Assembly (NCBI GenBank): GCA_043805435.1 | Contig: JAZDHY010000100.1 | Coordinates: 4,464 to 68,463, forward strand | DNA: 64,000 nt | Direction of reading: 5' to 3' | DNA from: JAEXOD01 sp043805435 | GTDB taxonomy: Bacteria; Bacteroidota; Ignavibacteria; Ignavibacteriales; Melioribacteraceae | Part shown: positions 37,601 through 46,108 of the stretch, piece after piece | How the letters are laid out: each line of letters starts with the position of its first letter | Position numbering within the stretch: position 1 is the first letter of the stretch | Notes under the pieces: model-generated | Told to the model about the DNA's origin: nothing | The model's input: the letters and a program-made list of their open reading frames with translations, nothing else | Databases searched by the model: none | Position numbers and translations under genes: made by a program

Positions 37601-40600
37601 TTAACAGTTAATCCTTTAACTATTAATAATTTCCCATTAGTTCAAGGTTTTGAAAGTACAACTTTCCCACCGGCAGGATGGGTAAAAGAAGACTTAAATG
37701 GCGGAAAACCTTGGGTTCGTTTAACAACTTCTCCTCATACCGGTTTAGCAAGTGCAGCTTACGCATATAGCAGTACTTTACCGGGAGATGATTATTTGTT
37801 TACACCAGCTTTAAATTTACAAGCAGGTAAAACATATTATATTTCATATTATTATAAAGCAGGATCAACTAACTATGCCGAAAAAATGAAAGTTGTAATT
37901 GGTGATGCACCTAGTGCAGCTTCTGTTGATTCTGTTTTAGCTGATCATCCTAATATATTAAGTGTTACATATTTAAATAATATGGTTTATTTTACTGCTC
38001 CTACTTCAGGATTATATTATGTAGGATTCCAATGTTATTCAGACGCAGATATGTTAAATTTATATCTGGATGATGTAGAAATAGGAATTGTTCTGGATAA
38101 TGATTATGCAATCACTGAATTAGTTCAGATTGATGCAATTCCAAATCCTTTTAAAGAATCTATTGATTTAAAAGGTGTTCCAACTGAAACTACTTTAGAT
38201 GTTAAATCTGTTACTGGTGTTGTATCAAGGGCTTCAAATAATTATGTGCCTGTTTATAGCTCGGAAGATTTTACAACTAACTTGGTTTCTTATATTAATT
38301 CTACACCTTTTGCAGAAGGTTATAGACCTGTTAATCTTTATGCAAGAGTAAAAAATCAAGGTTTGTTATCAAATCCTTATACATTTAATTATTCATTTAA
38401 TGGCGTAGCCGGTTCAGCAATAAATAAACCGGGATTACCATTTAATGGTATGGATAGTTTAGGATTTAGTGCAACACCTACTGCACGCGGTACATTTACT
38501 ACTATTACCGGTATCGTTTCTGCAGGTGATACAACTAACGTTTTAAATAATGCTAAAACCAACTTTAAAACCTTAGTATATCCGGATCCAATGATTAAAA
38601 TTAAATATGATAATGGTTCAAATATTCAATCTACATATATAGGCTTGGGTGTATCAACATCTCAATTTACAGCCGCTGTAAGATTTAAAGCAACTGAAAA
38701 TATGCGTTTGGCAAATATTGATGCTTTTTATCGTAATGAAGCTAATGCAGATTCAGTTACTGTAAAAGTTTGGGCTGCCGGTACAGATAGTTTAGCTCCG
38801 GGTACTCTTATATATGTAAAGAAATTTGCAGGCGAAAACTACATAACAGCCGGAGATGCCGGTGCTTATGTAACATTACCTTTAGGTAATAACGCCCCAA
38901 CTTTCTTAACGGATCAAACATATTGGGTAGGAATTCAATTTGCTGCTGCCATAACTTATCCTTTGGGAGCTCATAATACAGGATTTGTTCCTGGACATAG
39001 TTTCTACACTGCTAATGATACATTGTGGTCGCCATTAGTAATAACAACTGAACGTGCATGGATGATACGTGTTATTGGTATTCCATATACACCTCCACAA
39101 TACAATACTTTGTGGGAACGTAGTGCATCACAAAACAATATGCCTTCTTGGTTCCTTACAACTCATTTGGAAAGAGGTTTGGCTTTTGGAAATACAACCT
39201 CTGCTACAAAATCTAATCCGCGTGTTTTTGTTGCATCGCGTAATGGCGGTACATTTGTTAAAATTATTGATGCAGTTACCGGAACGGATGCAGGTGAGTT
39301 AAATACAACCGGACTTGCCGGTGGGACTTATGTAATTAATGACGTTGAATGTTCTGCTGACGGAAAAATATTTGCAGGCAATTTAACTTTGAATATTTCT
39401 ACAAGTCCATTTAAAGTGTACATGTGGGATAATGAAACATCATTGGCTGTTAATGTTATATCTTATTCGGGTGGTTCTTTAGCAGCTCGTATTGGCGATA
39501 AATTTACGGTTGTTGGTGATTACAGTGCAGGAACAGCAGTTGTTTATGCTGCATCAGCTACTGCCGGAATTCCAAAAGTATTCAAATGGACAATGGCAGG
39601 TGGTGTTTTTGTTAACGAACCTACTGTTATTAGTTTAAGTGATAACGTAACAACTGGTACTCCATCAAGTGCTTCAGTTGGTCCATTACCAAATGGTGAT
39701 TTTTATTGGAAAGGAACTTCATTCCCATTGAAAAAATATACTGCTGACGGAACATTGGTTGGTACAATTGCTACAACTATTATAGCTTCAGGCGGTAACG
39801 CAGTTAGATACATTGGTGAAATTGGTGATTATGAATTTGTTGCTGTATTCCAATATGGTGCCGGTAACGAAAATTGTAAATTATTAAAAGTACCAAAAGC
39901 AACAATTGCTGATGCTACTATTTATGATGTTACTCCTACTTTAGGTACTAACGTAAATACTAATGGTGCCGGTGATGTTGCCATTGGTATGAGAGGTGAC
40001 GGTACTGCAGATATATATGTTCTTTCAACAAACAATGGACTTGGTGCTTATAGGACTATTTCTCCTGTTCCGGTTGAATTAACTTCTTTTATTGCCTCTG
40101 CAGATAATGGTATTGTTACATTAAGCTGGATTACAGCTACGGAAGTAAATAGTAAAGAATATGTTATTGAAAGACAATCGGGTAGTTCATGGGTTGCTGT
40201 TGGAAGCGTAAATGCAGCCGGTACAACAACTGAACCGAAAGAATATACATTTACCGAAAAAATATCAGGAAGTAGTGTTTATTCATACAGATTAAAAATG
40301 ATTGACCTTGATGGTACATTTGCGTATAGTTCTGTTGTTGAAGTTGAAATTGGCTTACCTGCTACATTCCAACTTTCTCAAAACTATCCAAACCCATTTA
40401 ATCCTACAACACGTGTAAATTATAGTGTCCCTGTTGACAGTAAAGTTACATTTGAATTGTATGATATTACCGGTCAAAGAGTTGCAGTATTATTTAATGC
40501 TGATATTAAAGCAGGTTATTATACGTTAGACATTTCTGCTAATAGTTACAGATTAGCAAGCGGTGTTTATATTTATAGAATGACTGCATCATCATTAACT

Positions 40601-40648
40601 GATGGTAAAAACTTTGTAAATAGCAAGAAATTTGTATTATTAAAGTAA
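34679..40648 (+). CDS. Giant secreted Asp-box propeller protein with T9SS sorting domain
   Basis: About 1989 residues. The start is set at ATG 34679, where GAGG lies about 9 bases upstream and the product opens with a clean signal peptide (M-R-K-L-F-L-P-L-L ... S-Y-A-Q). Residues about 25-680 hold 12 Asp-box/BNR motifs of the form T-T-D-G-G-x-T-W, as in YCF48-type propellers. Two choice-of-anchor-J/cleaved-adhesin-type domains follow (starting near S-F-P-Y-V-Q-S-W and N-F-P-L-V-Q-G-F-E). After a second repeat-rich region and an FN3-like P-V-E-L-T-S-F domain comes the type A T9SS C-terminal domain with Q-N-Y-P-N-P-F-N-P-T-T. It should be exported through the outer membrane and anchored or released. 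The ligand is unknown; adhesin or surface glycan binding is a guess. Confidence 0.9.
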   Translation: MRKLFLPLLVILLFVFTFNSYAQENSVWKWQHETPQGNTLRWVEMFDANIWYAGGYSGTFIKTTDAGLSWTFHHKVGRNYGNSGQKSSDYDAHWFTQNHGIVVGSSGTIAITNDGGTTWVEPTTNPLLTTSTITLYQIYFMNDNVGYIAGTTGTLLKTTDGGNNWALISAGVTSNFYDVYTADDVTINVATTSGNIRRTTDGGTTWATVNTGATTVMYKLHFIDALRGFSAGSTGKCYTTADGGATWTAALGTGSIVLPSTATFYDIDNVGSTIYLTGYSFYNFKSTDNGTTWDTVGVVAPVAQQPWTSTYYASDFSATGEPFLTVGAFGLINKRTSVSDIKTYTTLVKPGQINDVWSNASGKIITVGAPSSAGTVFDQFMYSTDNGATWKISATTKGQSVQSDKPIFVEEQQNIEENKNSIDVVNPKSAIWALQMLNDNDGFACGTFGAIYKTTNGGVSWDSVAAGIPNTITLKKIDFVNANVGWVFASAPSTATNVSWKTTDGGATWVAQTLYTAVGTIWAADMVNENVGYIANNNPKPWKTTDGGATWVAQAFVDGGYTAGYVYDVQMFDQNNGYMTGSAGRFYKTTNGGANWDTLTVPTRDYVFYNLSFIDQNIGMVVGYTGVSFNTTDGGATWGSINTNGSNMYNVNYRTGDAKAITDFYSVGSNGYIFKAGITTPNPQVSSFPYVQSWDGVDFLPTGWTQSSPTSKLFTRVTAGTYPTCVPKDGTHMLKYACYDYSSGANATLVSPEFAFPAGDFKVKFWMYRDAGYVSSVDKVEIYYNTENNAATATLLGTINRNMTLAPVVAAAGWYEYSFDLPNTTTGSGRVIMLKAISAYGNNIYLDKFSVEEISNVSVDWCNLQWPLTSTIMEGESVTVYAQAYINGVTLNPGATPNLDCWIGVSSTDTDPATWTNWIPATFNVNSGNNDEFMANIGSDLPQGTYYYASKFQYLGGIITYGGTGGFWNNNSGVLTVNPLTINNFPLVQGFESTTFPPAGWVKEDLNGGKPWVRLTTSPHTGLASAAYAYSSTLPGDDYLFTPALNLQAGKTYYISYYYKAGSTNYAEKMKVVIGDAPSAASVDSVLADHPNILSVTYLNNMVYFTAPTSGLYYVGFQCYSDADMLNLYLDDVEIGIVLDNDYAITELVQIDAIPNPFKESIDLKGVPTETTLDVKSVTGVVSRASNNYVPVYSSEDFTTNLVSYINSTPFAEGYRPVNLYARVKNQGLLSNPYTFNYSFNGVAGSAINKPGLPFNGMDSLGFSATPTARGTFTTITGIVSAGDTTNVLNNAKTNFKTLVYPDPMIKIKYDNGSNIQSTYIGLGVSTSQFTAAVRFKATENMRLANIDAFYRNEANADSVTVKVWAAGTDSLAPGTLIYVKKFAGENYITAGDAGAYVTLPLGNNAPTFLTDQTYWVGIQFAAAITYPLGAHNTGFVPGHSFYTANDTLWSPLVITTERAWMIRVIGIPYTPPQYNTLWERSASQNNMPSWFLTTHLERGLAFGNTTSATKSNPRVFVASRNGGTFVKIIDAVTGTDAGELNTTGLAGGTYVINDVECSADGKIFAGNLTLNISTSPFKVYMWDNETSLAVNVISYSGGSLAARIGDKFTVVGDYSAGTAVVYAASATAGIPKVFKWTMAGGVFVNEPTVISLSDNVTTGTPSSASVGPLPNGDFYWKGTSFPLKKYTADGTLVGTIATTIIASGGNAVRYIGEIGDYEFVAVFQYGAGNENCKLLKVPKATIADATIYDVTPTLGTNVNTNGAGDVAIGMRGDGTADIYVLSTNNGLGAYRTISPVPVELTSFIASADNGIVTLSWITATEVNSKEYVIERQSGSSWVAVGSVNAAGTTTEPKEYTFTEKISGSSVYSYRLKMIDLDGTFAYSSVVEVEIGLPATFQLSQNYPNPFNPTTRVNYSVPVDSKVTFELYDITGQRVAVLFNADIKAGYYTLDISANSYRLASGVYIYRMTASSLTDGKNFVNSKKFVLLK

Positions 40649-40667
40649 TAATACTCAATTTATAAAC

Positions 40668-40699
40668 AAAAAAGGCTGTCTGTGAAGACAGCCTTTTTT
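40668..40699. terminator. Bidirectional terminator
   Basis: GGCTGTCT/AGACAGCC (40674-40681, 40686-40693) with loop GTGA is flanked by an A6 run and a T6 run. It lies between the convergent T9SS protein gene and the SUMF1-like gene and serves both. Confidence 0.92.
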
Positions 40700-40722
40700 G
40701 TTATAAAAATGTTTGTTAATTA

Positions 40723-41421
40723 TTACATGTTTTTAGCACATCTAAACCCTATCATACCGTTGCGTTTATGCGGAGCTAATCTATGTCTGTTGGATAAACG
40801 TAAGAAATAACTATCGTTAAAAAACGAACCGCCTCGTAAAACCTTTAATGTTCCAAAAGAAGGCCCCATCGGGTTATTTTCAATTCTTTCGGAGTAATAA
40901 GTTTCGTTATACCAGTTACTACACCATTCCCATACGTTTCCGCACATGTCATATATGTCTAATTCGTTTGGTTTTTTAATTCCAACCGGCATTGGATTTT
41001 CCGAATTTCTGCAAAACCAAGCAATTTCTTCAGGATCATTGCTGCCACAAAAAATAAAATTGGAAGATTTAATACCGCCTTTTGCAGCAAACTCCCACTC
41101 CGCTTCGGTTGGAAGACGTTTGCCAACCCATTTGGCATATTCAACCGCTTCCTGCCAAGAGATATTTACCATAGGACAATTTTCGTTAAATTCCCAATCG
41201 GGTAAATGTGGAAATTCTTTACCAACGGAACCGCAATACAAATAATATTGTCCGGCGGTAACCGGATATTTATCTAGCCAAAAGCTGTTTACAAAAACAT
41301 TATGTATAGGCATTTCATCCGATTCTCCTTCGTTGCTTCCCATGTTAAAGGAGCCTCCATTAATAAATACCATACCACGCCTTTCCTTTTGGGGTACTCC
41401 AAGTTCATATAGTGACGACAT
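40723..41421 (-). CDS. SUMF1/FGE-fold protein lacking the catalytic cysteines
   Basis: The 232-residue protein is a formylglycine-generating-enzyme sulfatase-modifying-factor domain: F-I-N-G-G-S-F-N-M-G-S (about 19-29), N-S-F-W-L-D-K-Y-P-V-T, R-L-P-T-E-A-E-W-E-F-A-A-K-G-G, D-M-C-G-N-V-W-E-W-C, and L-R-G-G-S-F near 196. In true FGE two cysteines follow the R-G-G-S motif for copper-dependent oxidation of sulfatases. Here that stretch reads F-F-N-D-S-Y-F-L-R-L-S-N-R-H-R and has none. It is thus not expected to activate sulfatases; related folds serve other roles. There is no signal peptide; a strong GGAGG lies 8 bases before the ATG. No sulfatase or kinase partner is adjacent. Confidence 0.88.
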   Translation of the reverse strand: MSSLYELGVPQKERRGMVFINGGSFNMGSNEGESDEMPIHNVFVNSFWLDKYPVTAGQYYLYCGSVGKEFPHLPDWEFNENCPMVNISWQEAVEYAKWVGKRLPTEAEWEFAAKGGIKSSNFIFCGSNDPEEIAWFCRNSENPMPVGIKKPNELDIYDMCGNVWEWCSNWYNETYYSERIENNPMGPSFGTLKVLRGGSFFNDSYFLRLSNRHRLAPHKRNGMIGFRCAKNM

Positions 41422-41685
41422 ACTATTTCCTCCAAAATTTCTTTATATATATAAACAATTATTGTGGATAAAATCAATAGGCTAATTAAATTATTTTATC
41501 TTTTAAATTCGTTTTATTAATAGTAATAATGAATATTTACTTTTTTTTTCTAAAAAAATCTTATAATTATAAAATATTATTTGAGGCGCGATTTTATCTT
41601 GTTTTCGATTACAAAAATATTTAGTTTAACACTATAAAAACAAGTAGTCTCTTTCTTCTTTGTTTTGTTATAAGTCGGAATTTAT

Positions 41686-41699
41686 GTGATGTAAATCAA
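41686..41699 (+). promoter_or_regulatory. Candidate CRP/FNR-family binding site
   Basis: GTGAT-GTAA-ATCAA matches the FNR-type palindrome TTGAT-N4-ATCAA at 9 of 10 positions, about 105 bases before the DUF116 start. It lies in the 382-base divergent gap between the SUMF1-like and DUF116 genes, which is otherwise AT-rich with nothing else recognised. Chance occurrence in AT-rich DNA is possible. Confidence 0.3.
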
Positions 41700-41803
41700 A
41701 TCAATATTATTAATAAAAACAAATCGATTAAATTACAGAACTATTTAATTATTTGTACGACTTAATAACAAACAATATTTTTTTATTAAATTATTATATT
41801 ATT

Positions 41804-42961
41804 ATGAATTTCATTACATACATTCTTAATTTGGATAACAGCACACAAAACGAATATTATTTGAGGATTAAAGAATTTACCGACGAATTAGTGCTTAGTA
41901 CTGATAAAGAATACAAAAGCTTATTAAATAGATATATATCATTTCTAAAAAATAGCAGATTGGAAAATATTAGAAGTTGGGAAGAATATTATTATGATCT
42001 TTTAATGATTGGAGTAGTTTGGAATTTATATTTAAATCACTCAATAAATTTATCTTATATAAATTATAAAATATTTTCGGGGTTAATTAAATTACGGAAT
42101 ATAAATGAAGCTGTAAAAAAATATGCGGATTTATTAAGAGGCGTTTTGGCAACTTTATTTTTAACCAAATCGAAATGTGAACCTGAGATATTAAACATTC
42201 CTGTAAAAAAAAAGATTAACAAACTAATCCGATGGATGTACTCAACCAACGAATTTAGGGAAGAGGTTAAACGGGTAAAGTTATTTGCAGAGTTTATAGA
42301 TTCAATCTCCGAAAAAGAAAGCAGCTTGTTTCTGTTAAAAATAATTAATAATTCTAATTTGTTTAGCCAAAAAGCAAAAAACAAATTAGGTATTTATACT
42401 AAAAATGTCGAAAAATTTATTAAAAATGATTTGAAAAGTTATAAATGGAAAGAAGATTTTATTTTTTGCGGCCGTTCGGAAATTGAATACCATTTAAGTA
42501 TGCTGGGTGCCGAATTGATGAATAGAGCATTTAAAACTGATTTTAATAACACTACACAAAGGGCTGTATTGCTGCCAGCCTGTATGCGTTTAAAACAAGA
42601 TGGTAGCTGTAAAGCGTTAAAAAAAGATTTGAACCTTATTTGTACCGGTTGTGCAGATGAATGTAATATAAATAAATATCGCAAAGCCGGAAAAGTATTA
42701 AATTACAAAACGTTTGTTATTCCTCATTCGTCTAATTTCTCAAATTGGTTGAAAAAATGGGCTGTTGGACAAAACATTGGGGTTGTTGGAGTTGCATGCC
42801 CGTTAAATTTAATAACCGGCGGACTTGAATTAAAGGCTTTAGATATACCTGCACAGTGTTTGTTATTAGATTATTGCGGGTGTAAAAATCATTGGTCAAA
42901 AACCGGTATTCCTACCAATATTAATGAAGAGCAGTTAAAATTAGTGTTAAAAAAAATATAG
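41804..42961 (+). CDS. DUF116 family cysteine-rich protein
   Basis: About 385 residues. The N-terminal ~230 residues are helical, charged and unrecognised. The C-terminal ~150 residues match DUF116: P-A-C-M-R-L, G-S-C-K-A-L, I-C-T-G-C-A-D-E-C-N (four closely spaced cysteine positions), V-V-G-V-A-C-P-L-N-L and L-D-Y-C-G-C-K-N-H-W. The cysteine pattern suggests a metal or Fe-S site; function is unestablished. The reading frame extends back to a TTG at 41753, but ATG 41804 is a better start. Neither has a strong ribosome site. It is monocistronic as far as can be seen, possibly under a CRP/FNR-type regulator. Confidence 0.72.
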   Translation: MNFITYILNLDNSTQNEYYLRIKEFTDELVLSTDKEYKSLLNRYISFLKNSRLENIRSWEEYYYDLLMIGVVWNLYLNHSINLSYINYKIFSGLIKLRNINEAVKKYADLLRGVLATLFLTKSKCEPEILNIPVKKKINKLIRWMYSTNEFREEVKRVKLFAEFIDSISEKESSLFLLKIINNSNLFSQKAKNKLGIYTKNVEKFIKNDLKSYKWKEDFIFCGRSEIEYHLSMLGAELMNRAFKTDFNNTTQRAVLLPACMRLKQDGSCKALKKDLNLICTGCADECNINKYRKAGKVLNYKTFVIPHSSNFSNWLKKWAVGQNIGVVGVACPLNLITGGLELKALDIPAQCLLLDYCGCKNHWSKTGIPTNINEEQLKLVLKKI

Positions 42962-43157
42962 TATAAAGTAAGTCTGGTAAAAATGGGCATATTTTTAGAT
43001 ATTTCATTCAACTTGGAACAAATACTGCATGTCTTGTTAAAATATTTTGTAATAAATTAATAAGAAAAATTTGTAAATTGATGCAGAAAATTGTTTTTAT
43101 TGGCAATATTTTTTGGTAAATTAAAATATAGTATTTCATTTCTAATTTGCAAAAAAA

Positions 43158-43547
43158 ATGAGTAGTAATAAGTTGGAGATAAAAGTGAAAAGTACTTTTG
43201 TGTTTGATGAAGAAGCAATGAATGAAATAAACGAATATGATATCGGTACTATTCGTTCAAAGATACACGAAATGGACTCGATAGAAAAACGTATAGAGTT
43301 TTTAGAAATATCCATTGAAAAAGTAAATGAAATACTGTATATAATTAGTACAGATATTGAAGAATATTTTTCGGATGAAGGTGGTAACGACCAAGATACA
43401 CAAAAAAATATTTCTGTTGCAAATTATAAACAACTGGTTTTGCGTAATTCGAGATATTTTTTGGTGGAGGAGCTAATAATTTGGAAAAACGAACTCATTT
43501 TAAATCTTAAAAACGAATTAGCAGAATTAAAAAAAACAAAAGCGTAA
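43158..43547 (+). CDS. Small helical protein of unknown function
   Basis: The 129-residue acidic soluble protein is nearly all helical, with heptad-like stretches (about 30-65 and 95-127, the last ending L-K-N-E-L-A-E-L-K-K-T-K) that predict coiled coil. There is no recognisable family. ATG 43158 lacks a ribosome site, while GGAG at 43174-43177 is placed 7 bases before an in-frame GTG at 43185, so the true protein may begin at codon 10. It is followed by a good terminator and has no operon partners. Confidence 0.6.
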   Translation: MSSNKLEIKVKSTFVFDEEAMNEINEYDIGTIRSKIHEMDSIEKRIEFLEISIEKVNEILYIISTDIEEYFSDEGGNDQDTQKNISVANYKQLVLRNSRYFLVEELIIWKNELILNLKNELAELKKTKA

Positions 43548-43607
43548 TTGTTATTGTATATTTTGTACCAACCAAATTACAAAAAACATTTGAACAGTAA
43601 ATAATAG

Positions 43608-43644
43608 ATAGCTGTCTTCAAATAAAACAAAGACAGCTATTTTT
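43608..43644. terminator. Terminator between the convergent small gene and cydB
   Basis: ATAGCTGTCTT/AAGACAGCTAT is a perfect 11-bp stem (43608-43618, 43630-43640) followed by TTTT on the plus strand. It ends the 129-residue gene and may act weakly for cydB on the minus strand. Confidence 0.82.
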
Positions 43645-43652
43645 ATTTTAAA

Positions 43653-44675
43653 TTAATATCCGTCATCTCCAAGTATTACTTTCCCTTTAAACACTCTGTA
43701 AATATAAATAGAATACCCAATAACAACAGGCATTCCAATTAATGCCATAATTAGCATAACAACCAATGTGTTTTGTGAAGCAGAAGCATTATAGATTGTT
43801 AAGCTATATTTCTCTAAATTAATGCTTGAAGGAGCTAAGCGGGGGAAAATAGCTAATGCCGAAATTAAAATAATAGTAGCAATCATTACCGAAGATGCCG
43901 TAAATGTATATCCGGTTTTTTTTGCTTTTAACCCAATAGGGATATAAATTATTGACCCGAGTAATAAAATTACTAACACGTAAAAAATTGGATTTGAAAA
44001 ACTGTCGGCAAATAAATAATTTGAACCGATATAAGCATAAATAGTTGCAATAATGTATAAACCTACAAAAATATAATAACTGTTTTTAGCAAAAGTGAAC
44101 ATCTTTTTTTGTTGATTATCGGTTGATTTTATTGTCATATATATTGCACCATGCATAATAAACATAAATAATCCAACTAAACCAACTAAAACCGAAAACG
44201 GGTTTAACAATGTAAAAAAGTTGCCAAAATATTGGGCGTTATATCCAATTGGTATGCCATTTAAAATATTACCAAATGCTACACCATATAATAAAGCGGG
44301 TAGAAAACTACCAAACACAAATGCTAAATCCCAAACTTTTTTCATCTTATCATCGTGCGAGTGTTTCCTAAACTCAAATGAAACTGCTCGAGCTATTAAT
44401 CCGAATAAAAGTAATATCATTGCTAAATAAAAACCGCTAAATACTGTTGCATATACAACAGGAAAAGCAGCAAAAATTGCTCCGCCACCTGTTAATAACC
44501 AAACTTCATTACCATCCCAAACGGGACCAACGGCGTTTAAGTTTACTCTTTTTTCGTTATCATCTTTTGCAAAAAAATGCAAAATCCCAACCCCTAAATC
44601 AAAACCATCAAGTATTGCATACCCAATAATTAAAACCCCCACTAATAAAAACCATATAATATTAAGGTCAATCAT
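43653..44675 (-). CDS. cydB: Cytochrome bd ubiquinol/menaquinol oxidase subunit II
   Basis: The 340-residue membrane protein has about nine helices. The family start is I-W-F-L-L-V-G-V and G-Y-A-I-L-D-G-F-D-L-G-V-G (about 17-31), then G-P-V-W-D-G-N-E-V-W-L-L-T-G-G-G-A-I-F-A-A-F-P, a hallmark of CydB, and R-A-V-S-F-E-F-R. It pairs with CydA to form the high-affinity terminal oxidase that reduces O2 to water without proton pumping. It overlaps cydA by 4 bases (ATGA type). No cydX-like small ORF was recognised after it. Confidence 0.96.
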   Translation of the reverse strand: MIDLNIIWFLLVGVLIIGYAILDGFDLGVGILHFFAKDDNEKRVNLNAVGPVWDGNEVWLLTGGGAIFAAFPVVYATVFSGFYLAMILLLFGLIARAVSFEFRKHSHDDKMKKVWDLAFVFGSFLPALLYGVAFGNILNGIPIGYNAQYFGNFFTLLNPFSVLVGLVGLFMFIMHGAIYMTIKSTDNQQKKMFTFAKNSYYIFVGLYIIATIYAYIGSNYLFADSFSNPIFYVLVILLLGSIIYIPIGLKAKKTGYTFTASSVMIATIILISALAIFPRLAPSSINLEKYSLTIYNASASQNTLVVMLIMALIGMPVVIGYSIYIYRVFKGKVILGDDGY

Positions 44676-46075
44676 GCTTTAACCTCCTTGGATTTAATAA
44701 AATTTGGACCTCTGTTTATTTCTTTTTTAAGGAAATGAAGTAAAAAAACCAATAAAAATAAATCAATAATTGCAAAAAGAATAATTGAAAATAATACTTC
44801 ACCTGCCGGTACACTAAACGAAATTGCATCACGGGTTTTCATTAATTTCCATACAACCCAAGGTTGTCTCCCAACTTCTGCAGCAATCCAGCCTAATTGG
44901 CATGCAATTAACGGTAAAGGAATAGACCAAACTAAAATTTTTAGGAATTTTTTACTTGTATATAAAGTATTTCGTTTAAGCTTATATACTGCAATACCCA
45001 TTATAAGGATAAAATACATTCCGAGGGCAACCATATTATGATATGAAACAAATGTTATAAACAAAGGGGGAATGTTTTCGCGCGGAAATTCATTAATCCC
45101 TTTTATTTTAGCATTCATATCTCCAAAAGCCAGCCAGCTTAAAATTCCCGGAATTTCAATTTTGGCTTTTAGTTCCGGTGGTTTATCGGTTGGAAAAGCA
45201 AATAAAACAACAGCAGCAGCGTCTTGAGTTGTGTATAATCCTTGAATTGCCGCAAATTTTTCGGGCTGAGTTTTTGCTACTTGTCTGCCATGTTCATGTC
45301 CAAAAGGAAATACTTCTAAAAGCGAAACAATAAAACCAAAAATTACCGCAATTTTAAGCGATTTTTTCATTAAATCGACATCTTTATTTTTTAAAATAAG
45401 ATATGCAGATATACCTGCCATAAAAAAAGCACCGGAAATTAACGCTGCATCCACCGTATGGAAATAACGTACTAAAGTTGAAGGATTAAATACGGCACCC
45501 CAAAAGTCGTTTAATTCGGCACGTACAAATTTAAGTGCGGAGTGTTCCATTGCGGCAAACGTTTCGTTTGATATTATTTGGCCGGTTTTCATATTTTTTA
45601 ATATATAACCGGTTGGGGTTTGCTGCCACGAATTTGCAACAATAATCCAAAAAGCAGAAAGGGTTGCACCAAATGCAACCATTAAGGAAGAAAACCAATG
45701 AACCTTTTTTGAAACTTTATTACGACCAAATAAATAAAGTCCTAAAAAAGTAGATTCAAGGAAAAAAGCAAAAATACCTTCAGCTGCTAACGGGGCACCA
45801 AATATATCGCCAACAAATTTACTGTATTCTGCCCAATTAGTGCCAAACTGAAATTCCATCACAATACCTGTTGCAACACCAACGCCAAAAACTAAGCCAA
45901 ATAATTTTCCAAAAAATTTGCCAAGCTTAACATAGGCCTCTTCTTTTCTTTTCCATCCTAACGTTTCAATAATAAATATTAACCAAGCTAAACCAATTGA
46001 AATGGGAGGGAAAAGAAAATGGAATCCTACAGTCATTGCAAACTGAATACGACCTAATAAAACAGGATCTAACAT
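44672..46075 (-). CDS. cydA: Cytochrome bd oxidase subunit I
   Basis: This 467-residue membrane protein carries hemes b558, b595 and d. The start M-L-D-P-V-L-L-G-R-I-Q-F and His19 (V-G-F-H-F) match the E. coli axial ligand. Conserved E-G-x-F-A-F-F-L-E-S-T-F-L-G-L and the G-W-I-A-A-E-V-G-R-Q-P-W motif near 390-402 are present. The Q-loop is of the short type, as in Gram-positive and many Bacteroidota enzymes. It is read after an Rrf2-type regulator (33-base gap), which suggests redox- or NO-controlled expression of the oxidase. GGAG precedes the ATG. Confidence 0.97.
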   Translation of the reverse strand: MLDPVLLGRIQFAMTVGFHFLFPPISIGLAWLIFIIETLGWKRKEEAYVKLGKFFGKLFGLVFGVGVATGIVMEFQFGTNWAEYSKFVGDIFGAPLAAEGIFAFFLESTFLGLYLFGRNKVSKKVHWFSSLMVAFGATLSAFWIIVANSWQQTPTGYILKNMKTGQIISNETFAAMEHSALKFVRAELNDFWGAVFNPSTLVRYFHTVDAALISGAFFMAGISAYLILKNKDVDLMKKSLKIAVIFGFIVSLLEVFPFGHEHGRQVAKTQPEKFAAIQGLYTTQDAAAVVLFAFPTDKPPELKAKIEIPGILSWLAFGDMNAKIKGINEFPRENIPPLFITFVSYHNMVALGMYFILIMGIAVYKLKRNTLYTSKKFLKILVWSIPLPLIACQLGWIAAEVGRQPWVVWKLMKTRDAISFSVPAGEVLFSIILFAIIDLFLLVFLLHFLKKEINRGPNFIKSKEVKA

Positions 46076-46108
46076 TTTTATACTCCTTATGTAAGTTAAA
46101 AATAACTG

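Noticed and set aside
42064..42684. Minus-strand ORFs inside the DUF116 gene
   Set aside because: Antisense shadows in an AT-rich gene, no ribosome sites; the plus-strand frame carries the DUF116 motifs.
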